Below, piece after piece: positions 53,201 to 60,936 of a DNA stretch of 64,000 bases (positions are counted from its first letter, which is position 1; every line of letters begins with the position of its first letter). The notes beneath the pieces were generated by a model. That model made no database searches and had not been told where the DNA came from. It saw only the letters and a program-made list of their open reading frames with translations. A program made the translations under genes and the position numbers. This DNA comes from WTFV01 sp965203525 (lineage in GTDB: Bacteria; Acidobacteriota; Vicinamibacteria; Vicinamibacterales; UBA8438). The stretch lies in NCBI GenBank assembly GCA_965203525.1, contig OZ241898.1, forward strand, positions 1,302,001-1,366,000, given 5' to 3'.

Positions 53201-54602
53201 GGACGAGGAGCTGCTCGAGCACCCGGTGGATGGCGCCGTCGGGCACCAGCGGCGGTTCGACCCGCTCGTGGATCTGGCGGGCGCCGGCCTCCGCGCGGCC
53301 CTCCAGGAAGCGGTAGCCGTCGGGGTCGAACAGGGCGCCGTGGCGCGGCGGCAGGCGCATGGCGCCGGCGCGGGCGCCGTCGTGGACCATGCGGAACAGG
53401 ACGAGGAGCTGCGCGTACGCGCCGTAGCGCTGGTCGAGCGTGTCGGGGTGCAGGGCCGCGTCTTCGCGCAGCCGCTCGTGCAGGCCGGCCAGCGCGTAGG
53501 CGCCGAGGAAGGTGTCGTCCTGCGGCAGCAGGTCGCGCTGCTCGGCGTAAAGCAGGAAGACGAGGCGCAGCACGAGGGCGAGCAGCCCGCGGTAGACGTG
53601 GTCGGGTCTGGCGGCCAGCGGCTCGGCGAGCAGCGCCCCGTGCGAGGCGTCGTGCGCGGCCTGGAAGCCGCGCAGCAGTTCGTAGAGGGCGTGCAGCACC
53701 TGTTCGGCCAGCCGCTCGCTCACCTCGTTCTGGAACCGGCGGCTGTCTTCGAGCAGCCCGGCCAGGCGTTGCCGGGGCGGCACGGCGAGGAGCCGGGTCT
53801 GGCCGAGCAGCAGGCGCAGGGCGGCGGCGATGGGCCGGCCCGCCGTCTGGCACATGTCCGGCACCCGGAAGTCGAGCCAGCCGGAGCTTTCGCCGCGCGG
53901 GGCGGAGACGAGGCGGATCGCCGCGCCGTTGAAGAGCAGGCCCGCGGGGACCCCGGTGTGGCGCAGCAGCCGCTCCATGCGCTCGTGGGGCGCGGCGTCG
54001 AGGCCACCGCCGGCGCCCCGGCCGCCGCGTTCCGCCCGGTCGAAGTCTGCGCCCGGCGCGCAGACCGAGACGAGAAGCTGCCAGCGGCCGGGGGCGGGCG
54101 CGTCGGCGGCGCCGGCGGCGCCGCAGGGGGCCGGGCGGCCGGACTCCGGCGTCGCCGCCGCGGACACGGCTCCGCGGCGGGCGGGGGCGATCGGGGCGGC
54201 GGCCGGCCCGGACGCCGGCCCCGCGCCGGGCGCGTTCCGCACCGGCTCGGCCCGCACCGCGAAGTCGGGGCGCAGGACCGCGCCGGAACCGGGCAGCGGG
54301 GCCTCCAGCTCGGGCGGGATCGGCGCCGCGTCGGCGCCCGCGTAGCCCCGCGGCGAGAAGCTCCAGCCGAGCACCGACGAGGCGAAGGCGCGGAAGTCGG
54401 GCAGCCACGGCCGCGGCGGCTCCCCCGGCCGGAAGCTGCGTTCCTCGGCGCACGCGCGCAGCCGCCGCTGCCCCTCGGCGTCGCGCCGGTCGAGGATCGC
54501 GCCGGCCCGCACGAGCGCCGGCGCGGACACGACGAGGCCCGTGGGCCGCACGAACCCGAGCCATTCGAGGTGGGCGGCGACGTGCGGGTCGGGCTTCACC
54601 AC
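50226..54602 (-). CDS. drmMI: DISARM class 1 adenine methyltransferase DrmMI
   Basis: A protein of about 1458 residues of the type IIG-like adenine-specific methyltransferase group. SAM motif I is KVCDPAMGSGAFLVQACRQL (~660), with LYGVDRNPVAVDLAKLSLWL, and the catalytic motif is FDAVVGNPPFAGKNTVAAAN (~900). The C-terminus has target-recognition-like sequence (LRYTPSDCFETFPFPEQW). The likely start is GTG 54602 (VVKPDPHVAAHLEWLGFVRP); an ATG at 54659 would add 19 residues. In DISARM it marks host DNA. With drmD upstream, this is class 1. PglX of BREX is a relative, but the neighbours favour DISARM. Confidence 0.9.
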   Translation of the reverse strand: MVKPDPHVAAHLEWLGFVRPTGLVVSAPALVRAGAILDRRDAEGQRRLRACAEERSFRPGEPPRPWLPDFRAFASSVLGWSFSPRGYAGADAAPIPPELEAPLPGSGAVLRPDFAVRAEPVRNAPGAGPASGPAAAPIAPARRGAVSAAATPESGRPAPCGAAGAADAPAPGRWQLLVSVCAPGADFDRAERGGRGAGGGLDAAPHERMERLLRHTGVPAGLLFNGAAIRLVSAPRGESSGWLDFRVPDMCQTAGRPIAAALRLLLGQTRLLAVPPRQRLAGLLEDSRRFQNEVSERLAEQVLHALYELLRGFQAAHDASHGALLAEPLAARPDHVYRGLLALVLRLVFLLYAEQRDLLPQDDTFLGAYALAGLHERLREDAALHPDTLDQRYGAYAQLLVLFRMVHDGARAGAMRLPPRHGALFDPDGYRFLEGRAEAGARQIHERVEPPLVPDGAIHRVLEQLLVLDGERISYRALDVEHIGSVYETMMGFRLETAGGRSAAVRAAKKHGAPATVNLEALLREAPARRAKWLRDRTDRKLTDRVQQAVRRAESVEALHAALDPVIDRRATPDLVPAGALVLQPSAERRRTGLHYTPRALTEPIVRTTLEPASPAVRVPGAGEHARPVVGTALEPVLGRLRDAQGRPPRPERILDLKVCDPAMGSGAFLVQACRQLGDALVESWRAHDAAPDVPPDEDETTFARRLVAQRCLYGVDRNPVAVDLAKLSLWLVTLARDHPLTFLDHALRHGDSLVGLTRKQIEAFHWKGGARQFQAGFETMRVREHLAQIAALRERIRDAGEEVPDEQRRLWWRDARDALAAAGVFGDLVLAGFFEKAKPKEREAVRRQLADAVVRGETHRYRSWLAELRDGNPALAPFHWEIEFPEVFERENPGFDAVVGNPPFAGKNTVAAANVARYPDWLKQAHPESHGNADQVAHFFRRAFDLVRRGGAFGLIATNTIAQGDTRSTGLRWICEHGGAIYSAQRRVKWPGLAAVVVSVLHVRKGVAPAAPLLDGAPVERITAFLFHRGGHGDPARLAANAGKSFVGSYVLGMGFTFDDTDTKGVASPLAEMCKLIEENPRNLEVIFPYVGGEEVNTDPTHAHHRYVINFRDWPLRREDVGESWADADDERRRELRRHAVVPLDYPEPVAADWPELLAIVEERVKPERRLLGDNGDAKRRKERYWLWGRYTPALFAAIAGLEQVLAISRIGQHAAFTFLPNDIVYSESMIVFPLTTHAAFCALQSRVHEIWARFFGSSMKDDLRYTPSDCFETFPFPEQWETRPALEAAGREYHDFRAALLVRNGEGLTRTYNRFHDPDENAPDVARLRDLHAALDRAVLDACGWHDVPTDCDFLLDYAIDEETSGARKKPYRYRWPDAVRDEVLARLLELNAERAAEEVRTDTANRARLPGNPGQRPQPRNARRHSRPAVEPRGLWGDNAPYEPDPGAGADEQED

Positions 54603-54714
54603 GGCTTCGCTGCTTGCCTCCGCCGTCCCGTCAGCTCGTGGCGAAAGGCCCCGCCGCATTCGAGCGGCGCTGCTCGTCGGCCGCGTTCATGACGTGGGGT
54701 GAGCGGCGCTGCGA

Positions 54715-55128
54715 TCACGAGAGATCGACGGGATTCGACCATATCCGGCCCTTCCACCCGTTCAACCCGTCGAGGCCGTCGAATGCCGCGTCCTTCGAGA
54801 TCACCGGGCACTGGAGTTCGACCGCCGTCGCCGCGATGATCCGATCGAACGGATCCCGATGCGCCCAGTCCATCGACCCCGCCAGAAGGGCCACCGAGCG
54901 GGAAAAGGGCGCGGTGCGGGTCTGGTCGTCGGCCGCGAGCGCGGCCAGGCGCGGGCGCATTTCCGGCCACTTCCCCGTACGCACCTTCTGGGCGACTTCC
55001 AGCAGGCTGATCGGACTGACGTGGACCGCGTGCGCGGTCGCCATGGCCGTCCGCGCGGCATCGGTCAGCCGATGCGCGGCCGTCAACGACCAGATCCAGG
55101 CATGCGTGTCGAGAAGGACCGCCTTCAC
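54715..55128 (-). CDS. vapC: VapC-type PIN-domain toxin
   Basis: A 137-residue PIN ribonuclease: VKAVLLDTHAWIWSLTAAHR (first Asp), VSPISLLEVAQKVRTGKW (Glu), AHRDPFDRIIAATAVELQ (Asp) and VISKDAAFD (Asp), so all acidic active-site residues are present. The GTG start at 55128 overlaps the stop of the upstream antitoxin gene by 4 bp, the usual toxin-antitoxin coupling. Lies between drmMI and drmD on the same strand, interrupting the DISARM gene order. Confidence 0.92.
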   Translation of the reverse strand: MKAVLLDTHAWIWSLTAAHRLTDAARTAMATAHAVHVSPISLLEVAQKVRTGKWPEMRPRLAALAADDQTRTAPFSRSVALLAGSMDWAHRDPFDRIIAATAVELQCPVISKDAAFDGLDGLNGWKGRIWSNPVDLS

Positions 55129-55355
55129 GATCCGCCTTCCCACAGCGCCAGTTCGTCTTCGCTCATCGGTTCGTCGAAATCGGGCGCCTCGGTGACGAGA
55201 TGCCGGAGGGTGTCGAACTTGAATCCGGTGTTCCGTATCGGCACCAGTCTGACGGCGGGCCGGCCCTTGCGGGCGATGACCACGTCCTCTCCGGCTTCGG
55301 CTGCGGCGATGAGCTTCGAGAGCTGCGACTTGGCGGCATGGACGTTCATCTGCAT
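55125..55355 (-). CDS. Phd/YefM-type antitoxin, partner of VapC
   Basis: A 76-residue antitoxin. MQMNVHAAKSQLSKLIAAAE and AGEDVVIARKGRPAVRLVP form the DNA-binding half. The C-terminal tail (TEAPDFDEPMSEDELALWEG) is the acidic toxin-binding type. The first half and its upstream 5' end are identical at the DNA level to those of the next antitoxin gene, so the two arose by recent duplication. ATG 55355, with GGAAGG upstream. Confidence 0.93.
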   Translation of the reverse strand: MQMNVHAAKSQLSKLIAAAEAGEDVVIARKGRPAVRLVPIRNTGFKFDTLRHLVTEAPDFDEPMSEDELALWEGGS

Positions 55356-55690
55356 GTCGATCGCCTTCCGTCGGGTGTTCGAGGGAACTTCATGCGCGTC
55401 GTTCGCGCCCTTCGAATGCACGCAGCAGCGCCTCGTCCAGCGGATCGTCGAAATCGTCGGGAACGGCGAAGCGTCCCTCGTCGATGCCGAACACGGGGCG
55501 GCCGTCTGCTTCGTCGTCCATCGGTGCTTCGTCGTCCATCGGCACTTCCGTGACGACCGGCACCAGTCTGACGGCGGGCCGGCCCTTGCGGGCGATGACC
55601 ACGTCCTCTCCGGCTTCGGCTGCGGCGATGAGCTTCGAGAGCTGCGACTTGGCGGCATGGACGTTCATCTGCATGTCGATCGCCTTCCGT
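55239..55690 (-). repeat. 133-bp identical direct repeat containing the antitoxin 5' halves
   Basis: Copies at 55239-55371 and 55558-55690 are identical by eye. Each covers the ribosome-binding site, start and DNA-binding half of an antitoxin. The 319-bp period equals one antitoxin gene plus spacer. Identity over the whole unit means a recent duplication or ongoing gene conversion. Confidence 0.95.
55390..55674 (-). CDS. Second Phd/YefM-type antitoxin without its own toxin
   Basis: A 94-residue protein with the same first ~39 residues as the neighbouring antitoxin but a different, longer acidic tail (VTEVPMDDEAPMDDEADGRP, DEGRFAVPDDFDDPLDEALL). The DDFDDPLDE end is typical of Phd/VapB proteins that bind PIN toxins. 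No toxin follows; the first antitoxin gene comes next after 34 bp. It may act as an anti-addiction antitoxin, be a repressor, or have lost its toxin when the duplication formed. It is first in the operon and nearest the operator. Confidence 0.85.
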   Translation of the reverse strand: MQMNVHAAKSQLSKLIAAAEAGEDVVIARKGRPAVRLVPVVTEVPMDDEAPMDDEADGRPVFGIDEGRFAVPDDFDDPLDEALLRAFEGRERRA

Positions 55691-55708
55691 TCTGGCCGGC
55701 CAACCAGC

Positions 55709-55726
55709 TTAGCTAATTTAGCCTAA
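55709..55726 (-). promoter_or_regulatory. Putative antitoxin operator
   Basis: TTAGCTAA (55709-55716) and TTAGCCTAA (55718-55726) are two small palindromic units in tandem, in an AT-rich patch 35 bp upstream of the first antitoxin ATG. Phd-type antitoxins repress their operon by binding such paired palindromes. A -10 probably overlaps. Confidence 0.55.
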
Positions 55727-55882
55727 CACGACGTTCCGGTGGGCCCGCCGTGGACACGGGCGGCCGTCCCGCGTGACGCCGCGTCGACCGCCGCCGGATC
55801 GCGTCGCACGGCAGGTCGGGTCGGCCGCGGGAGTCCGCGCCGCCGCCGCGTCGGACCACCGCCGGCCCGCCCCTGCCCGGCG

Positions 55883-58800
55883 TCAGTTCGTCTCCGGCCA
55901 CAGGTACACGAGCCCCACCGGCTCGACGCGCCGGGCGCGGACCTCGTAGAACTCGCGGACCCGCGCCGGCTCGCGTTCCAGGTCGTGCTCGAAGCGGTCG
56001 AGACGCCGGCGCCAGTGGCGCATGTCGGCTTCGAGCTGCCGCGTCTCGTCGCGGGCGAACGCGAGGGCGAGCTGCTCGAACTCCGCCTCGCGCCGCGTCA
56101 GCGCCGCCACCACCTGTTCCCGCTGCCGCCGCAGCGTGTCCCGCAGGTCCCGGCCCTCGCGGGCGCCCCGCTCGGCGAGGCGCCGTTCGGCCGCCGCCGC
56201 GCACTCGGCGGCGCGGGGTTCGAGGCGCGGGCGCAGCTCGGCGACGTCGCGAGGCGCCGCGTCCAGCAGCCGGCGCCGCACGGCCGCGTCGGGCGCGCCG
56301 GCGCGTCCGAGCGATTCGTCGAGCAGGGCCAGGGTGCGGGTCTCGGCTTCGCGCGCATAGACCGCGAGCGGCGCCGTCCGCCGCGCCGGATCGATCCACC
56401 GCGCCGCCACCGGCACCAGCTCCTCGTGCAGGCGCTCCGCGCCCCGGCCGTAGAGGCACAGGCGGCCGAGGAGGACCACGCGGGGGATCGAGTCGCGGGT
56501 CTGCGCGAGACAGGCCCGCGAGAGATCGTGGTGGACGAAGCCCTGGGCCCGGAACCGCGCCAGCAGCCGTTGCGCGACCCGCTGCTCCAGGTGCAGGTGC
56601 ACCACGTCGTCGCGCAGCGCGCCGGCGTCTTCAAAGACGACGGGGCGGACGGGCGCGCCGCGGCGCCAGTCGGCGAGCTTCTGGTCGATGCGGCGGGGAG
56701 CACGCAGCGAGTCGAGCGTTGCGGTCCAGCTCGGGTCGGCGGCGGCGCGCCGGTCGAGGGGCGGAAAAGTCCAGACCGGGCGGCCCGCGTCGTCCCGGTC
56801 CTCGGCCAGGGGTGCCGCGCCGAGCAGCTCCAGCGCGCACGACAGGGCGTCGCGGAACGGGGCGGCCGCGAAGCCGGTCCAGCGCCGCGAGCGGTCGAGC
56901 AGGTCGCGGCAGCGCTCGATCTGCGCCGCGAGGTCGTTCCGCCGCTCGCGGGCGTCCTCCAACTCGTCGGCCGCCGCCCGCTTCCGCGCCTCGTCCACGT
57001 CCGCCTCCGCGACCGCGCGCCGCAGAGCGTCCGCGTCCCGGTGGCGGATGCCGTCCTTCAGCCGGCGCTCCACGTCGTCGTCGATCACCCGGGAAAGGCT
57101 GCCGAGCTCCTGCCGGATGGTCCCGGTCTTGGCCACCAGCACTTCCAGCACCCGGTCTTCCGCCCGCTGCGGCAGGACGAAGTAGTGGCAGTTGACCTCG
57201 GCCGCGGGCTGGAGCCGGCGGTCGATGCGGCCGTTGCGCTGCTCGATGCGGCCCGGGTTCCAGGGCAGGTCGAAGTGGAAGAGGTCGGCGCAGTGGGCCT
57301 GGAAGTTCAGGCCCTCGCGGGCCGCGTCGGTGGCGACGAGGATGCGCAGGGGGTCGTCGGCCGGCGGCGTGTTGAAGCGGCGCTGGACCTCCCGGCGGCG
57401 CGCCCCGCTCGTCAGGCCGTCGATCACCTCGATGCGCTCGCCGGCGCGGTCGGTGCCTTCGACCGCCTGTTCGAGCACGTTCCGCAGATGGCGCTTCGTC
57501 CCCTCCCGGTTCTCGGTGAAGATCAGCACGCGGCGGCCGCGCCAGCGCGGCGCCGGGCCCGTCGCGGGTCTCCGGCCGAAGGGCGGCAGCGCGGGGCACA
57601 GGTGTTCGCGGATCCACGCGAGGAGCCGGCGCGTCTTGGCGTCGGGCGCGTGCCGGCTCTTCTCGGCGACCGCCCGCATGCGGTCGAGAAGCCGCCGCTC
57701 GCGGGCGCGCAGCGCGTCGGCGCCGGCCGGCCGGTGGGCCTCGGCGGCCCGGGTGACGGCCTCGACCTGCGCCCGCTCTTCGGCCTCGCTTTCCGCGCCC
57801 GTCCACGCCGCGCGCTCGTCCTCGGCGTCGGGCGGCGTCAGGAAGGACGCCGTGTCCGGGGCGGCGGCGTCCGCGGTCGGCCCGCCCGGGCGCACGCCCG
57901 GCTCCGGATCGTCGTCGGCGCCCGCGGCCTCCTGCTGTTTCCTCCAGTGGCGTTCGGCGGTCGCGCGATGCGCATCGAGGCTGCGCGCGAACGCCTCGAT
58001 GGACGAGAGCAGCCGCTGCTGCAGCCCGACGGCGAGCAGGCCGGCCGCCGCCCGCGCCCGGCCGGAGGCCCCGGCCAGCCGCTCGTCGCGCACCGTGCGG
58101 TACTCGTCGAGCAGGCGCGACAGGACGAGCTCGGGCGCGTCATCGGGCAGGCCGCCGATCTCGATCCGCACCACGTTGCGTTTCGGGAACCCGCCCTGGA
58201 TGCCGCGCAGGTCCTCCTTCAGGCGCCGCACCATCACGTCGTCGAGGACGCGCCGGCCGCGCACCCGCACGCCGCGCGTGAAGCGGTAGGGGTCGAGCAG
58301 CTCCAGCAGGGTGGAGAAGCTGTTCGAGTGCCCGTTGTGCGGGGTCGCGGAGAGGAACAGGCGGTGCTCGAAGCGCTCCGAGAGATCGCGGACGGCGCGC
58401 GTGAACTTCGTCTCGATGCCGTACCGCCCGCCGGAGGACGGCGCGGCGTGGTGCGCCTCGTCCAGGATCAGCAGGCTGCCGGGCAGCATCGGCCCCAGCC
58501 GCTCGCGCAGCGGATCGGCGTAGGCGGGATCGATCAGCAGGTTGTGGGAGACGAGGAACCGCCCGTGGGTGCGCCAGGGGTTCACCCCGAACCCGCGCTC
58601 GCGGCGCATCCGCGACACGTAGGCGCGGTCGAGCATCTCGAAGACGAGCCCGAAGCGGTCCTCCAGTTCTCCCTTCCATTGTTCGAGCACCGACGGCGGG
58701 ACGGCGGCCACGATGACCCGCGCCTTGCGGCGCAGGAGGAGCTCGCGCGCGATCAGGCCGGCCTCGATGGTCTTGCCGAGGCCGGTGTCGTCGGCGATGA

Positions 58801-59206
58801 AGAGGTTGACGCGCGGCAGCCGCAGGGCCTTGCGGAGCGGCTCCATCTGGTAGGCGTCGATGGTGATGCCCGCCCGGAACGGGGCCTGGAACAGGTTGGG
58901 GTCGGTGGCGGTGGTGCAGTGCCAGCGCAGCGTGTGGAAGAAGGCGGCGAAGCGGCGCGGCGGGTCGAACCCGCGGCCGGCGAGGCTCGCCCAGCCTTCG
59001 TCGTCGAGTATCGCCCGGTCGATCTCGTAGTCCCAGAAGACCTCCAGCGCCTGTCCCTGGGCGTCGTCGTCGGCGCAGGCGAGACGCACCCGCGGCGACT
59101 CGCCGGGCGCGGTCGGGTCGACCACCTCTTCGACGAGCCACCGGCGCGAGCGGACGTGGACCAGTTCGCCCACGCGCGGCGGCCGTTCGGGAAGGGTCGC
59201 CGCCAT
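55883..59206 (-). CDS. drmD: DISARM class 1 SNF2-like helicase DrmD
   Basis: An 1107-residue SNF2-type helicase. Motif I is FIADDTGLGKTIEAGLIARE (~140), motif Ia VAAVPPSVLEQWKGELEDRF, motif II LLILDEAHHAAPSSGG (~249), motif III FLSATPHNGHSNSFSTLLEL. The second lobe has VLIFTENREGTKRHLRNVLE, LVATDAAREGLNFQAHC and FDLPWNPGRIEQRNGRIDR. C-terminal to this is a long charged coiled-coil-like region. The order drmD-drmMI-drmA-drmB on one strand defines class 1 DISARM. Start ATG 59206 chosen; 7 extra residues are possible. It would act with DrmMI or in DNA processing (role inferred from family). Confidence 0.92.
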   Translation of the reverse strand: MAATLPERPPRVGELVHVRSRRWLVEEVVDPTAPGESPRVRLACADDDAQGQALEVFWDYEIDRAILDDEGWASLAGRGFDPPRRFAAFFHTLRWHCTTATDPNLFQAPFRAGITIDAYQMEPLRKALRLPRVNLFIADDTGLGKTIEAGLIARELLLRRKARVIVAAVPPSVLEQWKGELEDRFGLVFEMLDRAYVSRMRRERGFGVNPWRTHGRFLVSHNLLIDPAYADPLRERLGPMLPGSLLILDEAHHAAPSSGGRYGIETKFTRAVRDLSERFEHRLFLSATPHNGHSNSFSTLLELLDPYRFTRGVRVRGRRVLDDVMVRRLKEDLRGIQGGFPKRNVVRIEIGGLPDDAPELVLSRLLDEYRTVRDERLAGASGRARAAAGLLAVGLQQRLLSSIEAFARSLDAHRATAERHWRKQQEAAGADDDPEPGVRPGGPTADAAAPDTASFLTPPDAEDERAAWTGAESEAEERAQVEAVTRAAEAHRPAGADALRARERRLLDRMRAVAEKSRHAPDAKTRRLLAWIREHLCPALPPFGRRPATGPAPRWRGRRVLIFTENREGTKRHLRNVLEQAVEGTDRAGERIEVIDGLTSGARRREVQRRFNTPPADDPLRILVATDAAREGLNFQAHCADLFHFDLPWNPGRIEQRNGRIDRRLQPAAEVNCHYFVLPQRAEDRVLEVLVAKTGTIRQELGSLSRVIDDDVERRLKDGIRHRDADALRRAVAEADVDEARKRAAADELEDARERRNDLAAQIERCRDLLDRSRRWTGFAAAPFRDALSCALELLGAAPLAEDRDDAGRPVWTFPPLDRRAAADPSWTATLDSLRAPRRIDQKLADWRRGAPVRPVVFEDAGALRDDVVHLHLEQRVAQRLLARFRAQGFVHHDLSRACLAQTRDSIPRVVLLGRLCLYGRGAERLHEELVPVAARWIDPARRTAPLAVYAREAETRTLALLDESLGRAGAPDAAVRRRLLDAAPRDVAELRPRLEPRAAECAAAAERRLAERGAREGRDLRDTLRRQREQVVAALTRREAEFEQLALAFARDETRQLEADMRHWRRRLDRFEHDLEREPARVREFYEVRARRVEPVGLVYLWPETN

Positions 59207-59237
59207 GGACCGGACCGGTTCGCCCACGCGCGGCGGA

Positions 59238-59444
59238 TCAGAACCGCGACGCCGCGATCCAGGTGTCGGACCGCTCCCGGCTCCGCTCGAACTCGGCGTC
59301 GTCCTTCGTCGCCAGCGTCCCGACGTCGGCGCCGGCGGCGTCGTGCTCGGCGGTCTGGCGCACCGCGTCGGTGAGGGCGTCGGCCTGGGCGTGGGGGAAG
59401 GCGGCCGCGGTCAGGGCGCGGGCGACAGCGTGGGTGTCGAGCAT
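59238..59444 (-). CDS. Small protein resembling the N-terminus of DUF1640 proteins
   Basis: A 68-residue protein. LDTHAVARALTAAAFPHAQA followed by DALTDAVRQTAEHDAAG is like the start of DUF1640 (coiled-coil, membrane-anchored) proteins, which normally continue with a long coiled coil and a C-terminal membrane helix. Here the frame ends early (RSRERSDTWIAASRF), so it may be a truncated copy. It lies 31 bp upstream of drmD on the same strand. Confidence 0.45.
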   Translation of the reverse strand: MLDTHAVARALTAAAFPHAQADALTDAVRQTAEHDAAGADVGTLATKDDAEFERSRERSDTWIAASRF

Positions 59445-59481
59445 GCCAGCCCGTCACGATAGCACGCCGCGGGCCGGCCGC

Positions 59482-59519
59482 GCGCGCTTGACTCCGGCGC
59501 GCTTTTTTTGCTGGTATAG
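59482..59519 (+). promoter_or_regulatory. Hairpin with T run and -10-like element before the small secreted-protein gene
   Basis: GCGCGC (59482-59487), a 9-nt loop, GCGCGC (59497-59502) and seven T residues look like an intrinsic terminator on the plus strand, yet no plus-strand gene precedes it. TATAGG follows at 59514-59519, 4 bp before the ATG at 59524; TTGACT at 59488-59493 lies in the loop. It may be a promoter, a protective terminator, or an attenuator-like element. Confidence 0.35.
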
Positions 59520-59523
59520 GTGG

Positions 59524-59808
59524 ATGGTGTCGTCGATGCGGGCCGCGGCAACGGCCGCGGCATTGCTCATCGTGCTCGCGCTTGCGCCGGCAGGCATCGC
59601 CCTACACGAGCACGACGCCGACCTGCAGGCCGCCGATCACGCGCAGTGCGGCGCCTGTTGTTTCCGGCACCTGCCGGGGGTCGAAACCGACGGCGCGCCC
59701 GTGACGTCCGCACCGGACCTCGTCGCCGGCGCCGTCGTGACCGATCCTCCGGCCGGCGAACGGGCCGCGGACCCCGGCGTCGGTCCGACGCGCGGCCCGC
59801 CCGCGTAG
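59524..59808 (+). CDS. Small secreted His/Cys-rich protein (right flank of DISARM)
   Basis: A 94-residue protein with a signal peptide (AAATAAALLIVLALAPAG) then IALHEHDADLQAADHAQCGA and CCFRHLP: an HxH pair and a CxxCC...H cluster, suggestive of metal binding. The remainder is Pro/Ala/Gly-rich. The plan resembles that of the protein encoded at 37478-37747. Start ATG 59524 or 59536. Not part of DISARM as far as is known. Confidence 0.55.
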   Translation: MVSSMRAAATAAALLIVLALAPAGIALHEHDADLQAADHAQCGACCFRHLPGVETDGAPVTSAPDLVAGAVVTDPPAGERAADPGVGPTRGPPA

Positions 59809-59936
59809 CTGCCGCGCTGCGCGTACCCCTGCGCAACTCGCACGAATCAACCTGGTGGGAACCGGCGCCGACACCGGCGCAGACGACCGGTGTGTCGCCT
59901 TTTCCCGGAATCAACACTCGAAAGGGAGGAGTACTC

Positions 59937-60884
59937 ATGTCCAGTTCTTGCGGAAACGGATCGTTTCGATGGATGGTGGCCGCCGCTCTGCTGGCCGCGG
60001 GCGCCGCCGTTCCCGCGGCCGCCGGGGCGCAGACCGCGGAAGCGGCCGAGCAGCCCTTCGTCGCGGGCGAGCCCCTCGACCTGTCGTCGAACGCCAGGAC
60101 CTACGGCGGCTTCCGCTTCGCGGAGAGCATGGCGTACGACGAGGCCCGCGACCTGTACGTCGCGGTCAACGCCGGGATCGCCCAGAACACGATCCCGAAC
60201 GACGGCTACGTCTCGCTGATCAACCCCGACGGCACGACCCACACGCTGAAGTGGATCGGCGTCAACCGGAACGGCCTGACGCTGAACCACCCGCTCGGCA
60301 GCGACATCGTCAACGGCCTGCTGTACGTGGCGGACATCAACGTCGTGCGCTGGTTCGACATGGAGAGCGGCGAGCCGCGGGGCAGCGTCACCGTGGAGGA
60401 CGCGCAACGCTTCAACGACATCGAGGTCGCCGAGGACGGGACCATCTGGGCCACGCAGACGGGGACCGAGGAGAGCGGCACCTGGCGGGTGTACCGCATC
60501 GATCCGGAAGGCGACGCGTCGGTGGTCGTCGAGGGAGCGCCGCTCGCCCGGCCCAACGGCATCGCCTTCGACCCGGACGGCAACGTCGTGGTGGTGAACA
60601 TCAACGACAACGCGGTGCTCACGTTCTCGCCCGATGGCGAGCTCGTCATGACCGAGCACGCGGTGGACGGCGGCAACGACGGGCTGGTGATCCTCGACGA
60701 CGGCACCAAGTACGTCTCCAGCGTCCGGATCGGCACCGTCTCGCGCATCCGTCCGGGAGAGGCGGCCGAGGTCGTGGCGTCCGGCATCCCGAGCGCCGCC
60801 TCGATGGCCTACGACTCGAAGCGGAACCGGCTGCTCATCCCGATGAACAACTGGAACGCGATCACCCTCGTCGATCTCGACTGA
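59937..60884 (+). CDS. Secreted SMP-30/gluconolactonase-like beta-propeller protein
   Basis: A 315-residue protein with a signal peptide (FRWMVAAALLAAGAAVPAAA) and a repeated propeller pattern: RFNDIEVAEDGTIWATQTGT, ARPNGIAFDPDGNVVVVNIN, NDGLVILDDGTKYVSSVRIG. N-D-x and N-G-I loops are the sites where SMP-30-type lactonases bind a metal. A strong ribosome site, AAGGGAGGA, precedes ATG 59937. A lactonase is possible but the substrate is open, and non-enzymatic NHL-like relatives exist. Confidence 0.82.
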   Translation: MSSSCGNGSFRWMVAAALLAAGAAVPAAAGAQTAEAAEQPFVAGEPLDLSSNARTYGGFRFAESMAYDEARDLYVAVNAGIAQNTIPNDGYVSLINPDGTTHTLKWIGVNRNGLTLNHPLGSDIVNGLLYVADINVVRWFDMESGEPRGSVTVEDAQRFNDIEVAEDGTIWATQTGTEESGTWRVYRIDPEGDASVVVEGAPLARPNGIAFDPDGNVVVVNINDNAVLTFSPDGELVMTEHAVDGGNDGLVILDDGTKYVSSVRIGTVSRIRPGEAAEVVASGIPSAASMAYDSKRNRLLIPMNNWNAITLVDLD

Positions 60885-60936
60885 TCGGTACGCAAACGCC
60901 TGTCCCGAGACAGACCACGATCGACACTCCGGAACC

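Noticed and set aside
50226..54602. PglX of a BREX system
   Set aside because: The methyltransferase type is similar, but no pglZ, brxC or brxL is present and the gene lies in the drmD-drmMI-drmA-drmB order of DISARM.
49980..54692. A very long open frame (about 1570 codons) on the plus strand opposite drmMI
   Set aside because: It is antisense to a clear methyltransferase, has no domain similarity and arises because high third-position GC removes stops in the mirrored frame. The same holds for the long frames opposite carB, drmA and drmD.
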